This document shows positions 1 to 9,556 of a DNA stretch of 64,000 nt, piece by piece. Each line of letters opens with the position of its first letter. The stretch's first letter is position 1. Source of the stretch: Zingiber officinale (lineage: Eukaryota > Streptophyta > Magnoliopsida > Zingiberales > Zingiberaceae). Made by a program: the position numbers and the translations under genes. The stretch spans positions 62,001 to 126,000 of the forward strand of contig NW_024589859.1 in NCBI RefSeq assembly GCF_018446385.1. Direction: 5' to 3'. Below the pieces are notes generated by a model. That model did no database searches. It saw nothing but the letters and a program-made list of their open reading frames with translations, and had not been told where the DNA came from.

Positions 1-1031
1 GCCGGCCAAGAAAATTGGAAAAAGAAAATTTATTTTTAATTAATTAATTTTTTCTTTTTCATGGCAAAAGAATTAAGGAAGTTTTTATTAAAATTTCCTT
101 ATTTGCCAAGACCAAGGATTATAAAAGAGGGGGTAGAGGTGCCTTAATGGTGAACAAGTCTATTCTTTTCTTCCTCTCTTTTCCTCCTTGGTGTGGTCGG
201 CCCGTCCTCTTTTCTCTCCTCTCCTTATTGTGGCCGAATCTTCCTTATTGGTGGAGTTGCTTTGGTGGCCGGATCAAGCAAGGAGAAGAAGGAGAGAAAG
301 GAAGCCTAGTCTCTAGCATCCCTTGGAGCTTGGTGGTGGCCGAACCTCTTCATCCTTGGAGGAGTTTTTGGTGGCCGAAACTAGGAAGGAAGAAGAAGGT
401 GTTTGGTGGTTCTCATCTCGGAAGATCGTTGCCCACACAACGTCCGAGGTTAGAAGAGGAATACGATAGAAGATCAAGAGGTCATTAAAGTTCACAAAGA
501 AAGGTATTACTAGTATTTATTTTCCGCATCATGCTAGTTTATTTTTTTTTGTATGAATTCCAAACACAAGAGGCATTAGATCTAGTTTTTCGAATTAGTT
601 TTTTGAGTTTGTGTTTTCTTCTTTTTTGAATTTGTGATTCGATTATTCTTTTTGGTTAACCTAGAGTTATTTAAGGAAATTAAATATTAGCTTTCCTTAA
701 AAGGCTTTGTCTAGGCGGTGGTGGTTGCTCCCATACCCAAGAAGGCCATGTGCCTCGCCATGCAGTCCTGGAAGCCAATTTTGGAAATTAATATTTAATG
801 AAATTAATAACATAGGTGGATTTGAATCAATAGTGTTAAGTTCCGCTTGCGATTCAAATCAAAACCATTAAGAACAGATAAGTTAAATTTGGAATCAATG
901 ATGTTAAGTTCCGTTTGCGATTCCTAATTTAACTTCTAAAGAACACAATAGGTTATTTAAGGAAAGGTTTGACACTTGTACAAAAATTTTTGTACAGTGG
1001 AACCGGTACATTTTCCTAGGACTAACCAACA
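1..1031 (+). repeat. A-family LTR, partial copy A3 (right end)
   Basis: This is the 3' part of an LTR of the same family as A1 and A2. It shares with them the TATA-like ataaaag at about 125, the purine-rich stretch ending in gaggtgcc, the block around aaaggctttgtctagg at 700-780, paired copies of a gttaagttccg motif, the direct gtacaaaa/ttttgtac hairpin near 980, and the terminal accaaca at 1031. The left end lies outside the window. No primer-binding site follows position 1031, so this is either a 3' LTR or a solo LTR. Open frames here (for example 147-488) have no recognisable product and are treated as chance. Confidence 0.8.
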
Positions 1032-1547
1032 GTTTCGACCATCTCGATGAAAAATGACACTTGATCTCTAGTGCGATCAAGTGTTGGAAAGAGGACTCCG
1101 ATCATGGACCATATTAGATGAAGTATGAGCTCGTGACAATGAAAGAAGAGTTATTTCGCTACTACCAGAATAATTGAAGTCATTCCCAAACACAGGTTAT
1201 TTGGAAGGTATGTTTATGCTTGTACATTGCTTCATATATAGTTTTATTAGGTTTTGCTTAAATGATATAATATGCTTATTTTAGATAGTTTAGCATGTCT
1301 AAATAAAATAATTAAATTAGCATTATATGAATCAATCACATGATAGTTTATCTTTGTTATACTTTTAGGATCTTACTTATACAGTTAGATATTACTGCAT
1401 GCTTAGATAAAGATCATGCTTATATTTGTTTTAAAACCATACGAACACTCCTTTGATTTAATTATTAAATCACAAATAAAACTTTAAATTTTCGTTGTGC
1501 ATAGGAGTGTAGAAACATGATATCCGAATTTCAAATTCGGTCCCAAC
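1032..1547. other. Unassigned flank of element F
   Basis: This AT-rich stretch has no supported ORF. It contains a GT...AG-like intron signature (gtatgtttatg near 1208, tgcatag near 1500) that could be a remnant of a host gene or of an element leader, but no flanking exon can be recognised. Its last five bases, CCAAC at 1543-1547, are repeated at 52896-52900 and are the target-site duplication of element F. The sequence from 52896 onward is therefore the original neighbour of this stretch. Confidence 0.5.
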
Positions 1548-1959
1548 TGTAATGCCCGCCCTTCTACTAGCCTTAAACTCTTTTTCTCGTTCTGTATACA
1601 TTTTGAAATTCTTACCTATTATATGCTACTTAGTCCATAGATTTATTCTAACTTGTTACGACTGGTAGGACATGACTTGCAACCAAGCAAAGCCGAAAGG
1701 GAGTTTAAAGCTTCTAACGGGTCTGGGCTGAGTGGCCCTGACAGGTAGGGTACTCCCAACTGGCGCAGGGCACGACCGTGTAAGGGTCACACGCCCGTGA
1801 CCCTTAGCAGAGGAAAAGAAAGTGCACGGCCGTGTGAACTCACACGACCATGTCACTTTGGCTGAGAGGAAAAGAGACATGGTCGTGTGGCTTTGGCTGA
1901 GAGGAGGAGGTGTATGATCGTGTGATTCCACACGGCCGTGTCACCTTGGCCGAGAGAAG
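1548..1959 (-). repeat. Element F 3' LTR, first segment
   Basis: This is the outer end of F's 3' LTR, matching the start of the intact 5' LTR at 50668 (tgtaa, then cgcccttctactagcc). It contains the first part of the ACACGGCCGTGT-type palindrome array (about 1768-1942), with many CG-to-CA/TG variants. It is cut at 1960 by solo LTR A1. Confidence 0.9.
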
Positions 1960-2910
1960 TGTTGGAATGTATACTAAAAGCCTAGCTTTTTGTATAAACA
2001 TTTATTTAGAAATAAGAACATTGGTCAAATGTCTACATTTATATGCTAAGTGTAGTTGTTCAATTAATTTATATTGTAGATAACATGGTGTATGGTGTCA
2101 CACACAGAAGATCATGTTATCAGTTCCTTATAAATTATAAATAGTATCTCATGACTAAGATGGATAGGAACAAACCATTGGAATAGTCGTTGTGTAATTT
2201 GGTATTAGTTTATCTTGACTATAAAATTACACTAGTATACTCTGAGTGTATTGAGCAGGACCATTTAAGGTAAGTTCTTTTTATACTGACTGTATAAAAG
2301 AATAATACTTTTGTTATTATGGAAGTGTGTGCTCTTAATCATGATATAATAACAAGCACATATACTCAATATTCATTTCTTTAATTTATCAAAGGGTGCG
2401 ATTTAGTTCGATAAATCAATAGGCCCGATAAGTTGGGAAATGATATTATTTATATGGTGTGTTGTTGATTATAGAATGAAACTTTGTCCTAGTAATCTAG
2501 GTTGATAATGCCCCCAAGAGGAGCTAATAAGGATTGTCATGTAAACCCTGCAGGTGGACTTAGTCCAACATGACGATAAGTTGAGTGGTACTACTCTTGG
2601 AGCTAGATATTAATTAAGTGAGTTATCAATAACTCATTTAATTAGTGGGCATTCGATATCTTAAACACAGGGAGATTAATACACTCATGATAAGAAGGAG
2701 CCCATATAGTAATATGGGATAGGTGAGGTAGTTCAATAATAACTCTTTAGTGGTACTAGTTATTATTGATAAACTCGAGTTGAGTGTTTGGGGCGAACAC
2801 GGGAAGCTCAAGTTCATCAGGAGACCAAAACCAATTCCTCCTCTCGGTCTCTGTCATAACCTCTTAATTATAAAGTGTTATACCCACCCATACCCACCTT
2901 CTTACCCACC

Positions 2911-3030
2911 TTAAGATGGCCGGCCAAGCTTAGCTTGGAGCCCAAGCTAGGGCCGACCAAACCAAGGTTAGATAGGTCAAGTAGGTGGCCGACCCTAGCT
3001 TGAACCCAAGCTTAGGTGGCCGGCCATAAT
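2911..3030. repeat. GGCCGGCC palindrome array in A1
   Basis: Two perfect GGCCGGCC octamers (2918, 3018) flank decayed copies (gggccgacc, ggtggccgacc), interleaved with aagctt/agcttgg words. In A2 the same region (31295-31401) has four perfect copies with starts 32, 35 and 32 bp apart. Confidence 0.75.
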
Positions 3031-4867
3031 TAAATTAAAAGGGGGTTTTAATTTTTAAAATCTTTCCTTATCTGGAAACAATGGTTTTAAAAGAAAGTTT
3101 AAAATTTAAATATTTTCTTTTATAGCTTTCTACAAAAGATTAAGAGAATATTTGATATCTTTCCTTATTTACAGTTAAAAGGAAGATTTTAATTTTTGAT
3201 AAAACTTTTCTTTTTTGTAACCATCCTCATGGTTTTAAAAGAAAGTTTAAAATTTAAATCTTTCCTTTTATAGTTTTCTACAAAAGATTAAGAGAAAAGT
3301 TTGATATCTTTCCTTATTTGAAGTTAAAAGGAAGATTTTAATTTTTGATAAAACTTTCCTTTTTTTGTAACTATCCTCATGATTTTAAAAGAGAGTTTTA
3401 AAATTAAATCTTTCTTTTTATAGTTTCTACAAAAGATTAAGAGAAAGGTTTGCTATCTTTCCTTATTTGTAGATAGAAAGGAAGATTTTAATTTTGGAGA
3501 AAACTTTCCTTATTGTAATCATCCACATATTTTAATAGAGAGATTTTAATTTATAAAAGTTTCCTTTTATAACCAACCATGAAGGGAATTTTTAAAGAGA
3601 AATTTTTATTTTAAAAATTTCTGGAAACAAATTAGGAAGTTTTAATTTTGTGTTTAAAACTTTCCTTGTTTAGAAGAGTTGTAGGGGCCGACCACATTAA
3701 TAAATAAAAGGAATTTTTAATTAAATTTGCCTTTTCATTGGCAAGGAAATTAAGGAAGTTTTAATTAAAACTTTCCTTATTTGCCAAGACCAAGGAATAT
3801 AAAAGAGAAGGTAGAGGTGCTGTTACGCTCCGCAAGTGTACGGAAATGTCGCAAGTAATATAAAAGATTATCGTATCCACAGGGACTGGAATAAGCACTA
3901 GAAATGTCTCAATGCGAATTAGCTAAACAACTATCCAATCGTTTCAAAAGCAAAGTAAAGGTAAACAAATCTAATATTAGAGATCAACAAACAAGAGTTT
4001 AGTGTTTTGGGTTATGATAAAGGGAGATTCTAGGAGTTTCGGTTTCTTTGTAAGATTTCTTGAATGTAAATGGTTCACCAATTCTTATTCCTCAATTGCC
4101 AAACATGTAGAAAGTTGCCGGTTTCCTCTTGCAATAGACAACCGGCTAAGGACTGAGAAATGTATCTAAATAGGATTAATGAGACATAAACCTACGTTGT
4201 CCTTACACAGAAGCGCACCTATTACTATGCCTTCCTCGGATATCAACATAGAAGCCCACAACTTATTAATCTATAAAGATACAAGAAGCTAATCATAGAA
4301 TCCATCCTACTCTCTTGAATATTCCTATTTCCTCTTCAAGATTATCTCTCAAACGTCCTTACACGGGCTTGCACCTGTCACGTGGATCCCTCGGATGATC
4401 GAGTGAGAGTTTATCTTTACCAAGTCCATAAGAAATCCAAACAATCAATCAAGAATGAGAATTAAGCACAAACCAACATCAATCATTCAAGATCTAATTG
4501 ATACAAGCAAGAGAATGTCATTGAAACAAGAAAATGGCAAATCCATAAGAGATTACATCAATCCATCATACAAATACTCCCTTATTCCTAGAATACAAGA
4601 TCTACTCCATGAATCGAGGAAGAAAACCCGAAAGAATAGGGATTACAAGCATTCCTTGAATCCCCAATCCAAGAAAACAAGAAAAGGGGAGAAGAGAAAA
4701 CTTATCTACGAAGAAGCCTTGTCTTCGGATCCAATCCTCGCTCCGAAGCCGGAATCGTCGAGATCTCCCTTAGAATCGCCCAGAAATCCTCCCAAGAATG
4801 GGAGGAAATCACCAAATCTTGCTTTCTCCCAAAGGGGGAGAGATCCCCTTTCAAATCATGAAGGAGG

Positions 4868-4880
4868 GTTTAAATAGAGG
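4868..4880 (-). promoter_or_regulatory. TATA box of element H 3' LTR
   Basis: On the minus strand the sequence is CCTCTATTTAAAC, a good plant TATA box. It lies about 16 bp downstream (element sense) of the last palindrome of the array at 4896-5284. The identical site in the 5' LTR is 12412-12424. Confidence 0.65.
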
Positions 4881-4895
4881 AGGGATTCGGGCGCC

Positions 4896-5284
4896 ACACG
4901 GCCCCGTGACACGGCCGTGTGAGATTCACACGGCCATGTCCAGTTCCCTCTCTGCCAAAGCTACACTCCACACGGCCAGAACCCTTCTGCTCTCTGGAAA
5001 TGATACACGGCCGTGTGGTGCACACGGCCACAGCCTGCTTGGTCTCTGGAAATGCTACACGGCCGTGTGGTGCACACAGCCACAGCCTGCTTGGTCTCTG
5101 GAAACCTCACACGGCCGTGTAGATCCACACGGCCATGTAAGGCTTCTGCTCTGGTTGGCTTCAAATCTTGACACGGCCGTGTGAGGTTCACACGGCCATG
5201 TCATCTTCCTCTTCTGCTGGTGCCAAAACCCCACACGGCCCGAGCTCCATCCCAGTGCATGGTCGTGTGAGGTACACGGCCTGG
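4896..5284. repeat. ACACGGCCGTGT doublet array, element H 3' LTR
   Basis: Perfect or near-perfect 12-bp palindromes occur in pairs: starts 4909/4928, 5005/5022, 5057/5074, 5109/5127 and 5171/5190, which is 19, 17, 17, 18 and 19 bp apart. Pairs are separated by about 35-75 bp. Variants are mostly CG to CA or TG. Function is unknown; the position upstream of the TATA box suggests an enhancer-like role. Confidence 0.85.
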
Positions 5285-5507
5285 TGCTTTCTCCCTTTGT
5301 TTCCTCCAAGGCTTGCCCAAAGATGTAAATTCTTCACCAAATCAACTCCTGCGTACAGTAAATGCACAAAAAGCAGATCTCCGAACCAAAAGAGTAAATA
5401 TGCTAAAAGGAAAGCTGGAAGTATACAAATGCATAGATCAAGCATGCTCAAAGTATGTAAATGTGCGTAAAAACATGCATAAAAGAGTATATAATCTACG
5501 CATATCA

Positions 5508-5545
5508 CACCCCCAGACTTAAACCTTTGCTTGTCCTCAAGCAAA
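5508..5545 (-). other. Element H polypurine tract and adjacent hairpin
   Basis: On the minus strand AAGTCTGGGGGTG abuts the 3' LTR, the usual plus-strand primer of Athila/Tat-type elements. Just upstream (element sense) is a perfect 8-bp hairpin with stem TTTGCTTG/CAAGCAAA (5526-5533 with 5538-5545) and loop AGGA. Confidence 0.8.
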
Positions 5546-6523
5546 ATGCTGCAATCTAAATTCATATGTTCTATAACACATTCATAAAACCCAGTGCACT
5601 TTCCTAACTCTATCAAAAAGTTTCATTAACAAGCATGATCATGGAAACAAGTAAAGTATGGTTCAAGCATAAGAATCTTGTGCGCAGTGTAAAAGTAACT
5701 CAACACCCTTCAAGTTTCAATCCATGTCCTAGTCAAGTCGTCATCAAATTTGAATTCCTAATGTTTCCAGTGAAAGACAAGTAACCAGTGATAGGCACTT
5801 ACTTACCATTCACTTGGTTCATATTTCTCAACTAACCCAAGGTCTCAAAGGTGTGCTCAATCTCAAGAGAAGCTAAACAGTCATTTCCCCAGTAACCTAA
5901 CTCGGTCTCAAAGGGGTGACTTGCTAGATTCCACTCATGACAACTGTTTTTTATATCCCTTATTGTGTTTTTTTTTTTTTAAAGTGTTTGCATTGTGCAA
6001 AACTTATTCACAAATGTACTTTTAGCACACATGTTGGGATATTTTGATTTTTCCAAATGAGCTTTAATGATTTGAGCCTCATCCAGTAACCAAAATGAAA
6101 GTTGAGAGATCACCATGGAAACCAAGTACTAAGCAAACAAGATGAATCATGACTATTTCAATGACATCAACTATTCAAGCATCAAGCACAAGTGTAGTGA
6201 AGATAAAATCCTTAAGGTTGAACCAAAACTAAAACTCATCACCATAAGATTCTTAGCTTATTAATGCTTCCCAAGATAGAAAAAAGAACTACACAAAGTT
6301 TACTAGTAGCATCATGCGAACATCATGAATCGAGACAATAATCGTGCTAACATTTCACTTGAATCCAAGAAAGCATATAAGTGAAGATTTGATGTTCTCA
6401 AAATTTTTTTGCCATGATTATTTCAAAAACAAGCAAAATAAAGCAACAAGCAATGAAAATAAGAACCAACATGAAAGACTAATCAAAAACTAAAAACTGA
6501 AAACCAAACTAAACAGTACATAA
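5546..6523 (-). other. Element H 3' noncoding region
   Basis: About 1 kb between ORF2 and the terminal polypurine tract. It holds scattered short repeats (for example ggtctcaaaggggtg-like words near 5850 and 5910) and a T-run at 5968. No coding potential is supported. Confidence 0.6.
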
Positions 6524-6562
6524 CACCCCCCTAGACTTAAACATTTCATCGTCCCGATGAAA
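6524..6562 (-). other. Second, internal polypurine-like tract with hairpin in element H
   Basis: On the minus strand AAGTCTAGGGGGGTG repeats the terminal polypurine tract, and directly upstream is a perfect hairpin with stem TTTCATCG/CGATGAAA (6544-6551 with 6555-6562) and loop GGA. The stem ends exactly at the ORF2 stop codon (6563-6565). Either this is a duplicated 3' end or it acts as an internal plus-strand priming site. Confidence 0.6.
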
Positions 6563-8070
6563 TCAGTATGGTGGAGGAGGTGGAGGTGGACGAGGGAAAG
6601 GAGGTCTACGACGTGGTTGGCCAATAGGAAAACTAGCAAAACCTGGAATCTCACCCAAGGATCTATGATACTCATATAAAGCATCAACTTGTTGGCTAGT
6701 AAGCGTCATACTCTGCATAAAATCTCTCATCCTAGCCTGATCAGTATCATAATCCTGCACAAACTCGGCCACTTGACCTTGAAAATTCCTCGTAAACTGA
6801 AAATGATTTTGTACCTCCCTAAACTGATCATCAGATAAAGAGAAGCGCCCCTCCAACATTTTTCGTTGGGAATCTTGCTTCTCATGAAGTGATTCTAGAG
6901 ACGTACGAAAATCTGAAAAATCGAACCTAGAAGATCCCGTGCCATATGCAAAAGAATGCCTAGCAGGCTCCATGAAACTAGAAGGCTGCGTATGTCCAGA
7001 TGACGAGGGCTCATGATGTGGCTCAGTGTCTCCAGGTATAGAAGGGTTATCCTCAAAATCTAACTCAGAAATTACCCAATTAGCCCGGTTACGAATAGTA
7101 GTTCGTTCAGGAAAAGGAAGAGGTAAAGGAGAACCACTCCTCCTAGGAAACGCGAAACCATTCTCATCCCGAACGATCATTTTCATAGCAAGACATGTAT
7201 CAATGTCAATCATGTCATTACCATGAATTATTTCCAACCCATCAACATCAAGATTTAAATTACAAGCTATTCGGGTAATCAAACCACCAAAAACAATTGA
7301 TCCCGATGATGCCCTAGCCGATCTCAATAAGGTTTGAACAAAATGAAAACCAGAGTCAAATTCGACCTTATAAAGCATAGCCCATAAAGCATAAAGCTCT
7401 ATTTTCTTAACCACCCCATCACTCTCTCCCTACCAAAAATAGTTTTACTCATGACTCTATGTAGGTACCTAAAGATGGGGTTTTGCATATGGGAGGCCTT
7501 AGCTCTTGAAGGCTCATAAGGTTGATCTAACCCAGTTATTGCATTCCAAAAATGATTCCAATTAAACCTTGGATCAAACCTACGAGGGCTACCGGTGGTT
7601 ATTCCAAAACAAGAATTAAAGTCACTAAATGCCCATAGAAATTCTTGATTCATTAATCTAAAAGAGATTTTTCCAAAATAATCATCTTCATTAGTAAAAT
7701 GGACATCCAATGAACTTAAAAATTCCAAAACAAGACGAGGATATGTAGGCAAATGTGTGTACATAATATCACTCCAATCCAAAAACCCAATCATCAAATC
7801 TACATCTTCCCTAATTCCAAGCATATCAAGAACAGTTGGGTCCATATATCTAGTACACACTATCTTTCTATTGACAAGAATTGCAAATCTAGTTACTTGA
7901 TCATCATTTCTGAACACAATATTGAATTCATTGTCATTACCTTCGTTGCGTGAAGTCCTTTTGCCTTTGCCCTTCACTGGTTGTTTTCCTTTGTCTCTTG
8001 ATGGCTCCTTCTCTTTGTCTCCACTAGATCCACCACCTCCTTTGCGTAATCTCTTCAAAATATTGGACAT
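6563..8070 (-). pseudogene. ORF2 of element H (plant retroelement protein of unknown function), frameshifted
   Basis: Two overlapping reading frames (8070 to 7399, 223 residues; 7414 to 6563, 283 residues) are one gene broken by a single-base frameshift near 7405-7420; the region GRERVMGW... followed by KKIELYALWAM is split at the break. The N-terminus is Lys/Gly/Ser-rich and basic (GGGGSSGDKEKEP). The middle has FLDWSDIMYTHLPTYPRLV and SFRLMNQEFLWAF, resembling the ORF annotated as 'putative plant transposon protein' in Athila-like and gag-only elements. The C-terminus has a predicted helical stretch (RMRDFMQSMTLTSQQVDALY) and ends in a Pro tract (RRRPPFPRPPPPPPPY). No enzyme motif was found. 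The start Met (MSNILKRLRKGG) follows a 210-bp leader and a palindrome array, so it may have its own promoter. Element G has a matching ORF2. Confidence 0.7.
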
Positions 8071-8282
8071 CTTGATGAGTTTAGATGGGGGAAGAATTAT
8101 TTAGAGTTGTGGAACTTCAAAGAACAAAACTTCAAAGAACAAAAGATCTTAGGTTAAGAGAACAAAAAGTCCAAGTCTTAGAGAGGAGAAGAATCGGATC
8201 TAAGAGATCTTGAGAGATTAGAGAGGAGTTTTTAAGAAATTGGGAGAGAAAGATATGTTTTGGAGAGTTGGGAGTGTGCGGA
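8071..8282 (-). promoter_or_regulatory. Leader/promoter region upstream of H ORF2
   Basis: The minus strand is CT-rich (many CTCTCT and TTCTTT words), typical of a plant 5' leader. It contains a weak TATA-like TTCTTAAAAACTCC about 50 bp downstream of the internal palindrome array and a direct repeat (acttcaaagaacaaa twice near 8115-8145). Promoter activity is inference. Confidence 0.4.
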
Positions 8283-8574
8283 ACACGGCCAAGATCTGGC
8301 CGTGTGAGGTAGGAAGTAGACTTTAGTAGTTCTCCTACACGGGCCGTGTAGATCTACACGGCCTCCCCATCTTCCTTCTCTGGATTCCTCGCACGGCCGT
8401 GTCTGGGACACGGCCTCTCCATCTTTCCTCTCGGAATTCTTTGCACGGCCGTGTCTATGACACGGCCTATACCTTTTTCCTCTCGGGAGATCCCACACGG
8501 CCGTGTCTGGATGACACGGCCTAAACACTTCCCTTCTCTGCAACCTTTGCCTGGCCGTGTATAGCACACGGCCC
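8283..8574. repeat. Internal ACACGGCCGTGT array of element H
   Basis: The same palindrome found in H's LTRs recurs between protease and ORF2, with pairs such as cacggccgtgtctgggacacggcc and related decayed copies. These occur at 8283-8312, 8340-8362, 8392-8417, 8443-8468, 8494-8520 and 8551-8574, a period near 50 bp. Open frames over it read repeated Thr-Arg-Pro-Cys or His-Thr-Ala peptides and are artefacts. Confidence 0.8.
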
Positions 8575-8723
8575 GACTCTGTTTTGCACCTAACCTGAAA
8601 ACCGAATCAAAAGAATGCATCAAACTAAAAGAAATTACAATACAAATCAAAACTAACTAAAAGAACCCTTGGGTTGCCTCCCAAGAAGCGCTTGTTTAAG
8701 GTCTTTAGCTCGACCAAACTTAA

Positions 8724-9281
8724 TCATTCGCTCCTTTTCCTCGCCCTTGGAGGACAGATATACTTTTCGTTTCCGTTGGGAGATCTTCTCCCAACATCTT
8801 CCACCACATTGTCTCCTTCATTTGGTGGCCTTCCATGAGGATGGAAATTCCATTCCTCAAGTTTATAAATGCTTGTCCTGCTACAAGCATTTAAAAGAGA
8901 CGAGACATGGTTAGAGATATTAGATAAATCATATTCCAACTTTTCCTTACCAATTACCAAAGAAAGCTTATGATTTTTGACATCAATTATAGCTCCAGCT
9001 ATAGCAAGGAAAGGTCTTCCTAATATGATAGGAATCCTAGGGTCCTCTTCCATGTCCAACACGACAAAATCTGTGGGAATTACATTCCCATCCACCTCTA
9101 CTGGCACATCCTCTATAATACCCAAAGGGTACCTGCAGGAATGATCGGCAAGTTGAAGTGCCATGGTAGTAAGTTTAATGTTTTTGAGACCTAATTTATT
9201 ACAAATTGAATAGGGAATGAGGCTAACACTCGCCCCCAAATCACAAAAAGCTTTTTCAAAAACTCTTTTCCTATGTTGCAA
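8724..9281 (-). pseudogene. Athila-type aspartic protease of element H
   Basis: The frame shows FCDLGASVSLIPYSICNKLG, the DLGAS form of the retropepsin active site usual in Athila/Tat lineages, followed by LQLADHSCRYPLG and IPIILGRPFLA, the flap and ILGR motifs. It overlaps the upstream linker frame at 9191-9281, and the true protein crosses a one-base frameshift in this overlap. After the protease the frame ends at 8724 with a basic tail and no reverse transcriptase follows. Its role is cleavage of the Gag precursor; the present copy cannot be expressed as a fusion without a frameshift event. Confidence 0.75.
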
Positions 9282-9523
9282 GGAATATAAAAGCTCCCTG
9301 GGTCCTTCAGTTTTGGAGAAGTGTTCTTCTCAAAAATAGCACTACATTCCTCACTAAGCGCAATGGTCTCGACCTCTCCTCTTCTTCTCTTATTTGACAT
9401 GAGATCCTTCAGAAATTTGGCAAATCTAGGCATTTGTAGAATAGCATCAATAAGAGGTACCTCTACACAAATTTCCTTAACCTTTTCTAGAAACTTGCCA
9501 AATTCTTCATCTTTCTTGAGCAT
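9191..9523 (-). pseudogene. Gag-protease linker of element H
   Basis: The frame is the direct in-frame continuation of gag after a single TAG codon at 9557-9559. It contains EVPLIDAILQMPRFAKFLKD and EECSAIFEKNTSPKLKDPG, a conserved segment before the Athila protease. The TAG could be a leaky stop or decay; the single frameshift further on favours decay. Confidence 0.7.
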
Positions 9524-9556
9524 TGTAAGTCTCTGAGGAAAAGGGACAGCTTTGCT

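Larger units (their letters stand above)
3821..5507 (-). repeat. Element H 3' LTR
   Basis: This is the 1687-bp LTR next to the polypurine tract. It pairs almost base for base with 11365-13062. The main visible difference is in the palindrome array, where this copy lacks one short block (compare 4940-4980 with 12480-12535). The open frame 4455-4877 and those near 4900-5300 only translate LTR and palindrome sequence and are not genes. Confidence 0.93.

Noticed and set aside
147..488. Small host gene at the left edge
   Set aside because: The frame lies in an A-family LTR and its counterpart in A1 is not conserved as a frame.
1208..1506. Host gene intron
   Set aside because: GT and AG signals are present, but neither side has a recognisable exon. 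Listed only as unassigned sequence.
4896..5284. CRISPR-like array of palindromic repeats
   Set aside because: Repeats are 10-12 bp palindromes in doublets inside LTRs of plant retroelements. Spacers are short and related to each other, and no cas genes exist.
4455..5470. Several open frames with repeated Thr-Arg-Pro-Cys or His-Thr-Ala peptides
   Set aside because: They are translations of the ACACGGCCGTGT array and LTR sequence in several frames on both strands, and have no family resemblance.
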